From contig JBCBPW010000005.1 of the NCBI GenBank assembly GCA_039820545.1, forward strand, positions 62,001-126,000: 64,000 bases of DNA, in the 5' to 3' direction. Shown one piece after another: positions 53,374 through 62,140 of the stretch. Under the pieces are notes generated by a model, which searched no databases, was not told the origin of the DNA, and saw only the letters and a program-made list of their open reading frames with translations. Each line of letters opens with the position of its first letter. Position 1 is the first letter of the stretch. Source of the stretch: JALEFZ01 sp039820545 (lineage in GTDB: Bacteria; Bacteroidota; Bacteroidia; J057). Made by a program: the position numbers and the translations under genes.

Positions 53374-54258
53374 TTAGGATTTTCGATTGACAAGCCAAAC
53401 ACCTATTAAAATGACGAGTATTCCCACAAACTGCCCCAGTGTAAAAGCCTCTCCATCTATCAATCCCCAACCCAAGGCTACAAGTGGAATGAGATAGGTC
53501 ACAGAAGCAGCAATGATGGCATCTGTCATTTGGATCAATTGATAAAATAAGATAAGTGAAAGCGCAGTGCCAATCGCTCCCAGTAGTGCGATGTAACCAA
53601 AAGAAGCCCATGCCAGTGAATCTTCTGTAAAGATGGGGCCGATATCGCTAAAGAATAAGAGGTAGGCAGCGTAGGGAATAGCGACGAAGGAAAGTGCAAA
53701 TCCACTTGCAAGTGTCGAGGGGGTTTCGTTGAGGTACCTTTTCATCATAATTGTACTCAGCCCGTATCCCATTGTAGCCAAAACGACCATACCCGAATAG
53801 AATAGATTGTCAAAGGGATCGAACTCCCCTCCTCTCATCATCGTCAGCAAAAGTGCCCCTGCAAATCCCAAGGAAATCCCAATGGCTTGACGGAGCTTGA
53901 CCTCTAGATTGAAGAAAAGTAGGCCAAATATCAAGACAAAAAGTGGACTCAGTGAATTCAGTACGCCTGCTGTGCCACTGTCGATATATTTTTCTGCCAA
54001 AGGGAAAAGGAAAGCAGGAATCCCATTGCCGATGACGCCCACCAAGAGGATGTATCGCCATGATTTCGGGGGGACATCTTTGATTCTATGTAGGATAAAA
54101 GGGAGGACTGATAAAGAAGCGATGACAATCCTGAGAGCAGCGACTTGCATAGGAGAAAATGCTTCTAGTCCCTTTTTCATCAAAATGAAAGAGCTTCCCC
54201 ACGTCAAAGCCAAAAAACCAAAAATAAACCACGCAAATTTTTTATTCATAGCCATCAA
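53374..54258 (-). CDS. EamA/DMT-superfamily transporter
   Basis: 294 residues (or from the Met three codons later). About ten membrane helices in two EamA repeats, beginning 'FIFGFLALTWGSSFILMKKGLE' (with the canonical 'WGSSF'), 'RIVIASLSVLPF' and, in the second repeat, 'LLGAIGTALSLILFYQLI' and 'YLIPLVALGWGLIDGEAF'. DMT transporters move small metabolites or drugs out of the cell; substrate unknown. The transporter is the last in a group of minus-strand genes, though tadA lies 67 bp upstream. Confidence 0.92.
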   Translation of the reverse strand: MMAMNKKFAWFIFGFLALTWGSSFILMKKGLEAFSPMQVAALRIVIASLSVLPFILHRIKDVPPKSWRYILLVGVIGNGIPAFLFPLAEKYIDSGTAGVLNSLSPLFVLIFGLLFFNLEVKLRQAIGISLGFAGALLLTMMRGGEFDPFDNLFYSGMVVLATMGYGLSTIMMKRYLNETPSTLASGFALSFVAIPYAAYLLFFSDIGPIFTEDSLAWASFGYIALLGAIGTALSLILFYQLIQMTDAIIAASVTYLIPLVALGWGLIDGEAFTLGQFVGILVILIGVWLVNRKS

Positions 54259-54325
54259 GCATTCTGCAAATAAGACGCAAGATGAAGCTTTTCTCTGAGT
54301 TTTTGTGTGTGATATATGAGGGGTT

Positions 54326-54772
54326 TCATGTGTTACGTCTTCGACGAAAAAAATCCTGCATCAGCGCGCTGCACTCGTATTCCATGACACCACGTGAGAT
54401 CTGGGTTTTGGGATGGAGGAGAGAGGGAGTATGACGCGAAAAGCCCGACTTGGGCTCAGATGCCCCATAGACCACTCGTCCGATCTGTGCCCACTTCAGG
54501 GCACCTGCGCACATAGGGCAGGGCTCCACCGTCACAAAGAGGGTACAGTCTTTGAGAATGCGACTCCCTAGATAATCACAGGCGGCTGTGATCGCAAGTA
54601 CCTCGGCATGTGCCGTAGGGTCTTGGAGACGCTCAGTCTGATTGTAGCCCCGCCCGATGATCATATGTTCTGAAACAATGACAGCACCAATAGGTACCTC
54701 GTTTTCTTCGTAGGCACGCTCGGCTTGCAAGAGTGCTTGCCGCATGAAATGATCATCTGTCAAGAATAACAT
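54326..54772 (-). CDS. tadA: tRNA-specific adenosine deaminase (TadA)
   Basis: 148 residues from the ATG at 54772 ('MLFLTDDHFMRQALLQAERA' fits TadA starts); the frame extends to 54802 if the first Met is used. Zinc ligands: His in 'TAHAEVLAI' (with catalytic Glu) and the two Cys in 'PCPMCAGALK'. It deaminates the wobble adenosine of tRNA-Arg(ACG) to inosine, an essential step in decoding. The tandem 7-bp repeat lies between it and the maf gene upstream. Confidence 0.95.
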   Translation of the reverse strand: MLFLTDDHFMRQALLQAERAYEENEVPIGAVIVSEHMIIGRGYNQTERLQDPTAHAEVLAITAACDYLGSRILKDCTLFVTVEPCPMCAGALKWAQIGRVVYGASEPKSGFSRHTPSLLHPKTQISRGVMEYECSALMQDFFRRRRNT

Positions 54773-54833
54773 AAGTCTCAGAGAAGATTTTTCATAGGTC
54801 ATCTTTCACGATGTGCTGTCTGCTTGATTCACT

Positions 54834-54862
54834 TGAACAATGAACAATGAACAATGAACAAT
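54834..54862. repeat. Tandem 7-bp repeat, four copies
   Basis: TGAACAA repeats four times without a break between the maf stop and the tadA start. Confidence 0.95.
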
Positions 54863-54871
54863 GCCTCTTGA

Positions 54872-55450
54872 TTAAGCTTCAAATTGGATCAGCTCTGCGT
54901 ATAGTTTGGCTGTTGGGAGTCCCATGACGTTGAAGTAATCGCCCTCGATTCGGGTGACACCGATCATGCCGATCCACTCTTGGATGCCATAAGATCCTGC
55001 TTTGTCAAAAGGCTCGTATTTTTCGATGTAGTAGTTGATCTCAGAATCATTGAGTCGACGAAATGTCACATAGGTCTCTTCTGAAAAACTCTTAAACCGC
55101 CCTTCGTGAAACAAGGTGACCCCTGTGATGACGGTATGGGTACGGCCCGACAACCTTTTCAGCATTTTGTAAGCCACCTCTGCGTCTGCAGGTTTCCCCA
55201 TGATCTTATCCTCCAGAGCTACAAGGGTATCCGCTGTAATGACTAAGTTGTTTGCTGCAACATCATCGTAGGCTTTCGCCTTGTTTTCGGATACCATGAC
55301 AGCTACCGCACGTGGATGGACGTCTTCAGGGATGTATTCATACACATCTCTTGTGAATACTTCAAACTCCAAACCCAGACTGGAAAGCAAATCATGGCGA
55401 CGAGGAGAGTTGGACGCTAGAACAATAGGCGCTTTTACATTTATACTCAT
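54872..55450 (-). CDS. maf: Maf-like nucleotide pyrophosphatase
   Basis: 192 residues. 'IVLASNSPRRHDLLSSLGLEFEV' (S-x-S-P-R-R), 'ITADTLVALEDKIMGKPADAEVA' (the D-T-x-V and K-P motifs) and 'FDKAGSYGIQEW' are the Maf family blocks; the family cleaves dTTP/UTP or m7GTP and pseudo-UTP to monophosphates. The 'GSYGIQ' and 'KPADAEVAYKMLKRLSG' arrangement suggests the dTTP/UTP (YhdE) branch. Cytosolic housecleaning enzyme. Upstream of tadA on the same strand (69-bp gap), a plausible operon. Confidence 0.94.
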   Translation of the reverse strand: MSINVKAPIVLASNSPRRHDLLSSLGLEFEVFTRDVYEYIPEDVHPRAVAVMVSENKAKAYDDVAANNLVITADTLVALEDKIMGKPADAEVAYKMLKRLSGRTHTVITGVTLFHEGRFKSFSEETYVTFRRLNDSEINYYIEKYEPFDKAGSYGIQEWIGMIGVTRIEGDYFNVMGLPTAKLYAELIQFEA

Positions 55451-55645
55451 GCTGCAAATCTATATGCCCTTATCCAGAAAGTGAAATATATAGTAGAAGT
55501 CATATAATTCTGTTTATCAAGGATGATGAGAGATACGGCTTCTTTTTCCACGAGTATTTGACATTTTGTCTTCACTTTTTATCCTTCAAGTCGTCTAGTT
55601 TTATTGAATTTTTCTCCATGTATGGAGACCTCATGCGATACCGCC

Positions 55646-56169
55646 ATGATGTTCAAACATTTTTTCATCCTTTTTATACTTGCTTTACTCTCGTTTTCCT
55701 GCCATTCAGAGAGGGTTTATCCAGACCTCTGTGATGAGTTCAGGTGTGAGTTTATTTTTGAAAAAGACTGGGAGACTTTTTCCTATGATTTAAATGGAAA
55801 AGAAATCATGAGTCGCCGTCCTGGAGCAGGGAGCATGTTTGAATATGTACAATGGGAGAAGACGGCGAGGAATCCAGAGAATACCCACTTTGAAACCATT
55901 CAGTTTGGAATTCCTGAAGGTGTGAAGGCGTTTACGTACGAGGGTAAAGCATTGAAAACCATTGGACTGCATTGGATAATGATTGTATATGCCCCAACTT
56001 GCTGATAGATTTTAGCTATGTCCCGATCACACAAGGCGTAGTTCGAAGATTCGAAGTCCAAGAAGGAATATGGGAAATCTACATGGATGTACAGTTTGAG
56101 CTTGGTCAGATTATAAGGGAGGTCAATATTTCTCAACGCTTTGTATCAGGGAAACTCTCTGGTTGGTAA
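55646..56169 (+). pseudogene. Probable frameshifted lipoprotein gene
   Basis: From an ATG at 55646 (or 55649) the frame encodes a signal peptide with lipobox 'SFSC', then about 107 residues of a mature protein ending '...KTIGLHWIMIVYAPTC' with a stop at 56005. Another frame, open from about 55972 to 56169, continues with 'PNLLIDFSYVPITQGV', 'FEVQEGIWEIYMDVQFELG' and 'VNISQRFVSGKLSGW', well beyond chance composition. Joining them near 55970 gives one plausible beta-rich lipoprotein of about 174 residues. It may be a real frameshift mutation, a sequencing error, or two short genes. No family recognised. Confidence 0.5.
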
Positions 56170-56321
56170 TGATCTAAGTGAGTGAAACTTCCTCCTCTTT
56201 ATGTAAGTGCTATAATTCATCCAAATAGACAAACAAATCTCACCCTAGGTATTCAAACAAGTCATGGACTTAATAGTAGATAAAACGTAAATAGCCAGCC
56301 GAAACATCTCAATATTTGTTT

Positions 56322-56969
56322 ATGTCAATCAGAAAAGAAGTTGCCGATATACGCGTAGATTATCTACAGGGAAGCCTAGAGGAAACGGAAGTGGCCCAGC
56401 ATCCTATCAAGCAGTTCGAAGCATGGTTTGAGGCGGCTGTGAATCGTCAGGTCAATGAACCTAATGCGATGTCGCTTGCTACAGTCCATCAAGGCCGTCC
56501 TTCCGTGCGTATCGTCTTGCTTAAAGGATTCAATGACGCGGGATTTGTCTTCTACACCAATTATGAGAGTAAAAAGGCGCAGGAGATGGCGCAGAATGAC
56601 CAGGTGGCGTTGACCTTTTTTTGGCCTGAGCTAGAACGTCAGATTCGAATCGAAGGAAAAGTTGCCAAAGTATCAGAAGCAGAATCGGATGCATACTATC
56701 AGTCACGCGGTCGGGGCAGCCGTATCAGTGCCTGGGCTTCGCCGCAGAGTCAGGTCATCGAAGACCGTAGCATACTAGAAGCGCGCGTGGAAGAGTTTAT
56801 ATCAAAATTTGAAGGGCAGGAGACGTTCCCCAAACCTGAGTATTGGGGTGGGTATCGTGTCGAACCTGATTATATAGAGTTTTGGCAAGGACGCAAAAGC
56901 CGACTGCATGATCGTATCACCTATACACTTTCAGAAGGTGAGTGGACCATCCAAAGAATTGCCCCTTAG
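56322..56969 (+). CDS. pdxH: Pyridoxamine/pyridoxine 5'-phosphate oxidase
   Basis: 215 residues from the ATG at 56322 (a TTG six bases upstream is possible). 'MSLATVHQGRPSVRIVLLKGFND' (part; FMN-binding), 'FVFYTNYESKKA', 'LTFFWPELERQIRIEGKV', 'RGSRISAWASPQSQ' and the C-terminal 'WGGYRVEPDYIEFWQGRKSRLHDRI' (part) are the PdxH motifs. It uses FMN and oxygen to make pyridoxal phosphate, the last step of B6 synthesis and salvage. A strong hairpin terminator follows. Confidence 0.97.
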   Translation: MSIRKEVADIRVDYLQGSLEETEVAQHPIKQFEAWFEAAVNRQVNEPNAMSLATVHQGRPSVRIVLLKGFNDAGFVFYTNYESKKAQEMAQNDQVALTFFWPELERQIRIEGKVAKVSEAESDAYYQSRGRGSRISAWASPQSQVIEDRSILEARVEEFISKFEGQETFPKPEYWGGYRVEPDYIEFWQGRKSRLHDRITYTLSEGEWTIQRIAP

Positions 56970-56994
56970 AAAGAAAACGAAATAAATATGTGAT

Positions 56995-57036
56995 GACATA
57001 CTATCGAGTCGTTCAACTCGGCAGTATGTCTTTTTC
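56995..57036. terminator. Terminator after pdxH
   Basis: GACATACT (56995-57002) and AGTATGTC (57023-57030) enclose a second stem CGAGT/ACTCG, followed by TTTTTCG. It also lies at the 3' end of the convergent membrane-protein gene. Confidence 0.85.
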
Positions 57037-57063
57037 GTTTTCTACTCTGAAAACTGAAAAATG

Positions 57064-58167
57064 TTATTCCCCTGGCAGAAAAATCCAACGTGAGGGTGTC
57101 CCTAACGCTCCAGGAAACATACGGTTCATCAAACTCAAACCTGCCCATGACAAAAAAGCCCAGTCCGAAAAGACGTACCACATACCTTTAATTGGACGCT
57201 GAGATTGTAGACTCGTAAATCGCTCATGCCCTTTGGGCGCAGCATGGACGAGCAGGGCCACCCCAGATGTCGGCGAGCCTGTAGCTGAAATATCGTTTTG
57301 TAAACGTCTACTTTCTGTGATGGCTTTGCGGAGGATATCTGCATCTACCTTTTTGTAATAAAGCCAACGATCCATTTCTATGACACCCCGTCGATTCAAG
57401 CTGGGTAACACACCCAAAGACGCAAAAGCCATGAGCAATGTGTAGAGACTCACGCTTCCTATGAGCCATTCGAGAGAACCTACAGGTTCAGGGATCACCC
57501 ACATAGCCAAAGAGATAAGGGCTGTGTGTAGGAGGATGATAAGAAAAAATCCTTTTCCATGTCCTCCTGTATTGAGTACGCCATGACGCATCGCAAGCAA
57601 GGCATCGGATACCTCTGAAGAGAATTTCTTTTCCCAATAAGCAGGGAAAATGATGCTCTCCTGGCCTGGGATTCCAGATATTCCCCCTGTAAATCCTCTA
57701 TCCTCAGTCTCCATGTAGAAAATGGGTCGGCCTCTATTTGTCTCAAATCGCGTCTTAAATGGGTGTATGCCCCTCGCGAGATATTGGCGAAAGCCCATCA
57801 GGATGAGCATCTGGATCACAAACCAACCAATGGCTCCACCCAATCCCAGCGTCTGTGCCATGAGCATCAGCATATATCCATTAAAAACGTAGTAGATCAG
57901 ATAGATGAGCAGTCCACGGAGATACTGCCCCATCCACTGGCCAGGATTATTAAGGAGACTCTGACCATGTTTGTTGGGCAAGGCATACCCACCGACGTAT
58001 TCTACGATACTTTGGCCCATGAATAGGATCAGAAGGAATCCCCATAACGTTTCTTGAGGCGCATCCCATCCTTTGAGGAAGAGAAATATCTGGATAAGCA
58101 GACACACAAGTAGTGTCCAGCCGATCCCAATTCCTGCCCAGATAAATCTCGCCTTTCGATAACCCAT
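57064..58167 (-). CDS. Multi-pass membrane protein of unknown function
   Basis: 367 residues with about six or seven hydrophobic helices ('FIWAGIGIGWTLLVCLLIQI', 'LWGFLLILFMGQSIVEYVG', 'YLRGLLIYLIYYVFNGYML', 'AIGWFVIQMLILMGF', 'GFFLIILLHTALISLAMWVI', 'LIGSVSLYTLLMAFASLGVL'). A loop 'RHGVLNTGGHGKG' and a late 'HAAPKGHERFTSL' recall the layout of M48 membrane peptidases (which end in an 'H..ER' block), but there is no HExxH, so activity is doubtful. Family not recognised. Convergent with pdxH across a terminator. Confidence 0.7.
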   Translation of the reverse strand: MGYRKARFIWAGIGIGWTLLVCLLIQIFLFLKGWDAPQETLWGFLLILFMGQSIVEYVGGYALPNKHGQSLLNNPGQWMGQYLRGLLIYLIYYVFNGYMLMLMAQTLGLGGAIGWFVIQMLILMGFRQYLARGIHPFKTRFETNRGRPIFYMETEDRGFTGGISGIPGQESIIFPAYWEKKFSSEVSDALLAMRHGVLNTGGHGKGFFLIILLHTALISLAMWVIPEPVGSLEWLIGSVSLYTLLMAFASLGVLPSLNRRGVIEMDRWLYYKKVDADILRKAITESRRLQNDISATGSPTSGVALLVHAAPKGHERFTSLQSQRPIKGMWYVFSDWAFLSWAGLSLMNRMFPGALGTPSRWIFLPGE

Positions 58168-58330
58168 AGCTTAACCCAAATTTTAAGAAGCGTATAATAG
58201 ACTCATAGACCTATAATATTCCACAGAAAATGTTTATTTGAAACAATCGTGATTTTGGAGGACGAAAGAATTGCCTCCTATCGCTTCTTTATTTCTCTAG
58301 AAAAGTGCTCATTACTACCTCAAACTACTC

Positions 58331-59122
58331 ATGAAATTACCTATTTTTCAAATAGATGCCTTTGCAGAGAAGGTGTTTTCTGGAAATCCTGCAGCTGTAT
58401 GTCCACTAGATGCGTGGCTTTCAGACGAACACATGCAAGCCATTGCAGCAGAAAATAATCTCGCTGAGACAGCCTTTTTTGTATCTAATGGGCCAGATTT
58501 TGACCTGCGCTGGTTTACGCCCAAGTTTGAGATCGACCTATGTGGTCATGCTACGCTTGCTTCCGCTTTTGTTTTGTATGCGCATTTGGGCTACCAAGGA
58601 CCCTCCATCACGTTTCATACCAAGAGTGGACCCTTGAAAGTAACACAGATCCATGACCAGTTATCTATGGACTTCCCCTCTAGGCCTCCTGAGCAAGCAT
58701 TTGCTCCTGATGATTTGCAGGAAGGACTAAATATAAGTCCCCTCTATGTAGGGAAATCAAGGGACTATCTGGTGCGTGTAGGATCGGAAGCAGAGGTCCG
58801 AGCATGTGCGCCGGTTATGGAGCGAATTGCGAGGCTGAATGCTGTAGGTGTAATTGTAACAGCGGAAGGAGAGGCAGAGGGAGTAGACTTTGTGTCTCGA
58901 TTTTTTGCGCCACAGGCGGGGGTACCCGAAGATCCTGTGACGGGTTCAGCTCACAGTACGTTGATACCTTTTTGGGCAGATATACTCGGGAAAAATCGAA
59001 TGGTCGCACATCAGATTTCTGAGAGAGGAGGTGTTTTACATTGTGGGTTCAATCAGGAAAGAGTAACCATTGCGGGAAAAGCGGTGACATTTTTGAAAGG
59101 AGAAATAATGATCGATGGGTAG
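58331..59122 (+). CDS. PhzF-family isomerase
   Basis: 263 residues. 'FQIDAFAEKVFSGNPAAVCPLDAWL' (part) is the PhzF opening, with 'ENNLAETAFFV' (catalytic Glu), 'LRWFTPKFEIDLCGHATLASAF' (part; D-L-C-G-H-A) and 'GVPEDPVTGSAHSTL' (E-D-P-V-T-G-S-x-H). In Pseudomonas PhzF isomerises trans-2,3-dihydro-3-hydroxyanthranilate; most homologues act on unknown small molecules. It overlaps the start of the giant TPR-peptidase gene (ATGGGTAG), implying translational coupling. Confidence 0.94.
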   Translation: MKLPIFQIDAFAEKVFSGNPAAVCPLDAWLSDEHMQAIAAENNLAETAFFVSNGPDFDLRWFTPKFEIDLCGHATLASAFVLYAHLGYQGPSITFHTKSGPLKVTQIHDQLSMDFPSRPPEQAFAPDDLQEGLNISPLYVGKSRDYLVRVGSEAEVRACAPVMERIARLNAVGVIVTAEGEAEGVDFVSRFFAPQAGVPEDPVTGSAHSTLIPFWADILGKNRMVAHQISERGGVLHCGFNQERVTIAGKAVTFLKGEIMIDG

Positions 59123-62066
59123 TATGAGGAGATTCTGGATCGTATGTATAGGAATATTTTGGGGAGTCCAAGTATGGGGACAGCCAGATAGCACGCACAT
59201 TTTGGTGGAAGACCTTCAAGAAGAAAGCCTTCGTCTGGAGTTGTTGGAGGGACCCCCCTCCTTCCTGGATATTGCCCAAGCCATCAAGATTGGAGAATGG
59301 GAGCTGGCGGAGGAGTGGTTGGAACGATCGGCATCAGGTGTCGATGCTCCCATTCACACCCTGCTCAATGCCCAACTTCATCGACTGAAACATCAGTATG
59401 CAGAGGCAGAAGCCACACTCCTCCCTTTGATCGAGCAATATCCAGAGATGCTCCCCGCCAGGCTTTTGAGAGCCAAGCTTTGGGTGGACGCGTGGGAGTT
59501 AGATTCTGCGCGGGACATTTATCTCAATATTTTGGAAGGGAATACGCAAAACGAAGCAGCTGTCATAGGTCTGGGTACATTGGCACTGCTGGAAAAATCC
59601 TACTCAAAAGCTCAAGCCTTGGCAGAGCAAGTGATGCAGTGGAACGATGAAAATGCGGAAGCTTATTATTTGGCAGCGGAAGCGCATTTTTGGCAGCGAG
59701 AGGAACAGAAAGCAGAGATGGCCCTGCAAGCCTGTCTAGAAAGAGATCCCCTTAACGCAGACGCACGATTTGCTTACGGATATGCCATCTGGCGACGTCG
59801 AGACATCACTCAGCTTCCTCAAATGGCTGCCCAGTGGGAGATCGCCCTTACCTTGAATCCCTTGCATTATCGTACACATTGGCACTGGGGCAATGGACAT
59901 ACGCACTTGACATACACGGATTATGTGGAGGAGAATGAAGATGAAATCCGTGAAGTGCTCGCTCCGATGGACTCATTGATCCGTTTAGGGCAAGAAAAAG
60001 AAGCAACGGATTTTCTGAGGACCCAGTTCACAGTCTATCCAGATTCCCGCTTTCCTCAACTTTATCTAGCCTCGCTCTTTTATCAGAGAACTGATTTGCC
60101 AGGTCAAACACGACTTGACAGCGCCCAGCAGCTTTTTGAAGAGCTGCTTGATCGTTTTACCCACTATGGACCTGCTCACAATGGCTTGGCAGCTGTGATT
60201 AAGCAGCGGCAATTCAATTACTTGGCCGCGCAGGATTCTTTAGAGTCAGTCATCGCATCGGTCGAGATTCCTGAGGATGAGGAAGCGGTTTTTTATCAGG
60301 TGTTTCCCGATCTGCAGCGATTTCCTGGTGAGCGTGTTCCACAGATGGTTTGGCAGCAACTCTACACGGGCAAGGTCTATCTACCGCTCTTGGCCAAGCT
60401 CAATCGCGACTTTGCTATCCCGCCTTTGCATGAGGACTTATCCATTGCGATGGGCAATTCTTACTTCCGGAGCGCGACGACCTTCGACAATCGCCAATGG
60501 ATGGATATCCGAGGCGTGGGAAGTGGAGCTACAGGAATCGAATATGTAGAGAGAGGGGCTCATTTAGAACGCAATGTGACGTTGCATGAGTATGTCCACT
60601 TATTTCATGGGATGCTCTTTTCTGATCAGGAGATGAGGCGGATTCGCGTCCTCTATGAACAAGCCAAAAAGGAGGATCGGGTACTGGATTATTATGCTGC
60701 CAACAATGAGTTCGAATATTTAGCACAGGCCTTTCCTGCGTATTTTTCCCGCCAAAAAGTACATCCGCTCAATCATAAAGCTGCCAATGTCAAGCAGGAT
60801 TTATTGACCAAAGACCCTTTGATGTATGCTTGGGTTGATTCACTGGTTCAGAAGCATCGCGCCTACATAGCAGGAGATAGCAGCACCTTAGCGCAAAACT
60901 GGGCTGAGGCCTATATTGAGTTGGCTCAAATGAATAAGTTCTTACAAGATTCTTTAGTCTTAACCTATCTAGACACGGCCATGTCATGGGACAGTAGCTA
61001 TGTGCCCACCTATCTCGCATATTCGACACATTTTATGGATCTCGGTCAATGGGAGGAGTGCAAAAGATGGATGGATCGGGCTGCCAGGCTAGCGCCTAAT
61101 TTTGCGCCTGTGGACCTCGCGCGTGCGAGAGGGTATGAGCGTCAGCTAGAGCGAAAGCTACTCAAGAGAGAAACCGCCATTCGGGCGATTTCTGAAGCAT
61201 ATCAGATGGCGGGAGAAAAGGAATCGGACCACCGACTAAGCGCGGAGATCAATCAGCGACAGCGACTATTTTATATGGATTATAGCCTGTGGCAAGATGC
61301 GATAGAAACAGCCGAGACATATCTATTGGACCCCCAGGAGTACTCTACCTATTTGAAAGATGAAAAGGATCAAGCGGTGGCCTTCCTAGCCTATATCAAA
61401 GGCCAGATAGGCCATACAGAAGAGAGCCTTACGGCATTGGCTGCATTGACTCAGCGCAAACCGCAAAACTATCGTTATCAGCTGATGTATACGGAGATCC
61501 TTTCCCTAGCAGGGCAGCATGAGACGGCCCATAGCCGCCTCAAAGAGGTGCAGGAATTACTCAAAGCGAGTGGGACCTATAATACGAGTATTGTCCAACA
61601 GTTGATCCTTTCCAAGATTGGGATGGGAGATACCCTTGCGGCTCAGGGCTTGCTTCAGACACCTGCGTTTACCCAAGGGAGAATGCGCGGGAATAAGCTA
61701 AAGTGGCTAGACATTTATCTCAGTCTCGGAGACACCCTTCAAGCGTCGCATATCTTGCAATTCATAAATGTGCCTGACAAACCTTATCGTGCCAGTACCT
61801 ATTATTACCTCAAGGGGAAATGGTCTCTTCAGAAGGGAGATCAAGCGTCAGCTATCGCTGCACTTCAATTGTGCTTGGACGAAAATCCGTATCACTTCCC
61901 AGCGCGTCAGCTTTTGATTGAGCTGCTTCATGATCAGGGAGAAGTCAATCGTGCAAAAAGTCTTTCGATGGAGGGTACGTTACTTCCCGCCCAGCCGGGG
62001 CCTGATCATTTAAGAGAACTAGAGAAATGGATGGATGCCGATCGAGAAGTTAGAGCGGATGAGTAA
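59115..62066 (+). CDS. Large TPR protein with gluzincin-type metallopeptidase centre
   Basis: 983 residues. A hydrophobic N-terminus ('RFWIVCIGIFWGVQVWGQ') is a signal peptide (start at 59115, or 59124). TPR-like helices fill about 50-410, then an unusual central region with H491-E-Y-V-H495 ('LHEYVHLFHGML') and E532/E534 in 'NNEFEYLAQAFPAYF', matching the HExxH...E layout of zinc metallopeptidases, then further TPR repeats (about 600-975). It is probably a periplasmic zinc peptidase or degenerate scaffold. The start overlaps phzF by 8 bp. A perfect terminator follows. Confidence 0.85.
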   Translation: MGSMRRFWIVCIGIFWGVQVWGQPDSTHILVEDLQEESLRLELLEGPPSFLDIAQAIKIGEWELAEEWLERSASGVDAPIHTLLNAQLHRLKHQYAEAEATLLPLIEQYPEMLPARLLRAKLWVDAWELDSARDIYLNILEGNTQNEAAVIGLGTLALLEKSYSKAQALAEQVMQWNDENAEAYYLAAEAHFWQREEQKAEMALQACLERDPLNADARFAYGYAIWRRRDITQLPQMAAQWEIALTLNPLHYRTHWHWGNGHTHLTYTDYVEENEDEIREVLAPMDSLIRLGQEKEATDFLRTQFTVYPDSRFPQLYLASLFYQRTDLPGQTRLDSAQQLFEELLDRFTHYGPAHNGLAAVIKQRQFNYLAAQDSLESVIASVEIPEDEEAVFYQVFPDLQRFPGERVPQMVWQQLYTGKVYLPLLAKLNRDFAIPPLHEDLSIAMGNSYFRSATTFDNRQWMDIRGVGSGATGIEYVERGAHLERNVTLHEYVHLFHGMLFSDQEMRRIRVLYEQAKKEDRVLDYYAANNEFEYLAQAFPAYFSRQKVHPLNHKAANVKQDLLTKDPLMYAWVDSLVQKHRAYIAGDSSTLAQNWAEAYIELAQMNKFLQDSLVLTYLDTAMSWDSSYVPTYLAYSTHFMDLGQWEECKRWMDRAARLAPNFAPVDLARARGYERQLERKLLKRETAIRAISEAYQMAGEKESDHRLSAEINQRQRLFYMDYSLWQDAIETAETYLLDPQEYSTYLKDEKDQAVAFLAYIKGQIGHTEESLTALAALTQRKPQNYRYQLMYTEILSLAGQHETAHSRLKEVQELLKASGTYNTSIVQQLILSKIGMGDTLAAQGLLQTPAFTQGRMRGNKLKWLDIYLSLGDTLQASHILQFINVPDKPYRASTYYYLKGKWSLQKGDQASAIAALQLCLDENPYHFPARQLLIELLHDQGEVNRAKSLSMEGTLLPAQPGPDHLRELEKWMDADREVRADE

Positions 62067-62085
62067 GTAAGGATCCGTAGAAATG

Positions 62086-62120
62086 AAAAAGCCTTTCCAT
62101 GAAGATGGAAAGGCTTTTTT
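62086..62120. terminator. Perfect 15-bp bidirectional terminator
   Basis: AAAAAGCCTTTCCAT (62086-62100), loop GAAG, ATGGAAAGGCTTTTT (62105-62119). It separates the convergent TPR and DUF2147 genes and can stop both. Confidence 0.93.
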
Positions 62121-62140
62121 ATTCTATGACTGCCTAGGGT

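Noticed and set aside
54834..54862. CRISPR-like or satellite array
   Set aside because: Repeat unit is only 7 bp with no spacers, and no cas genes are in the window.
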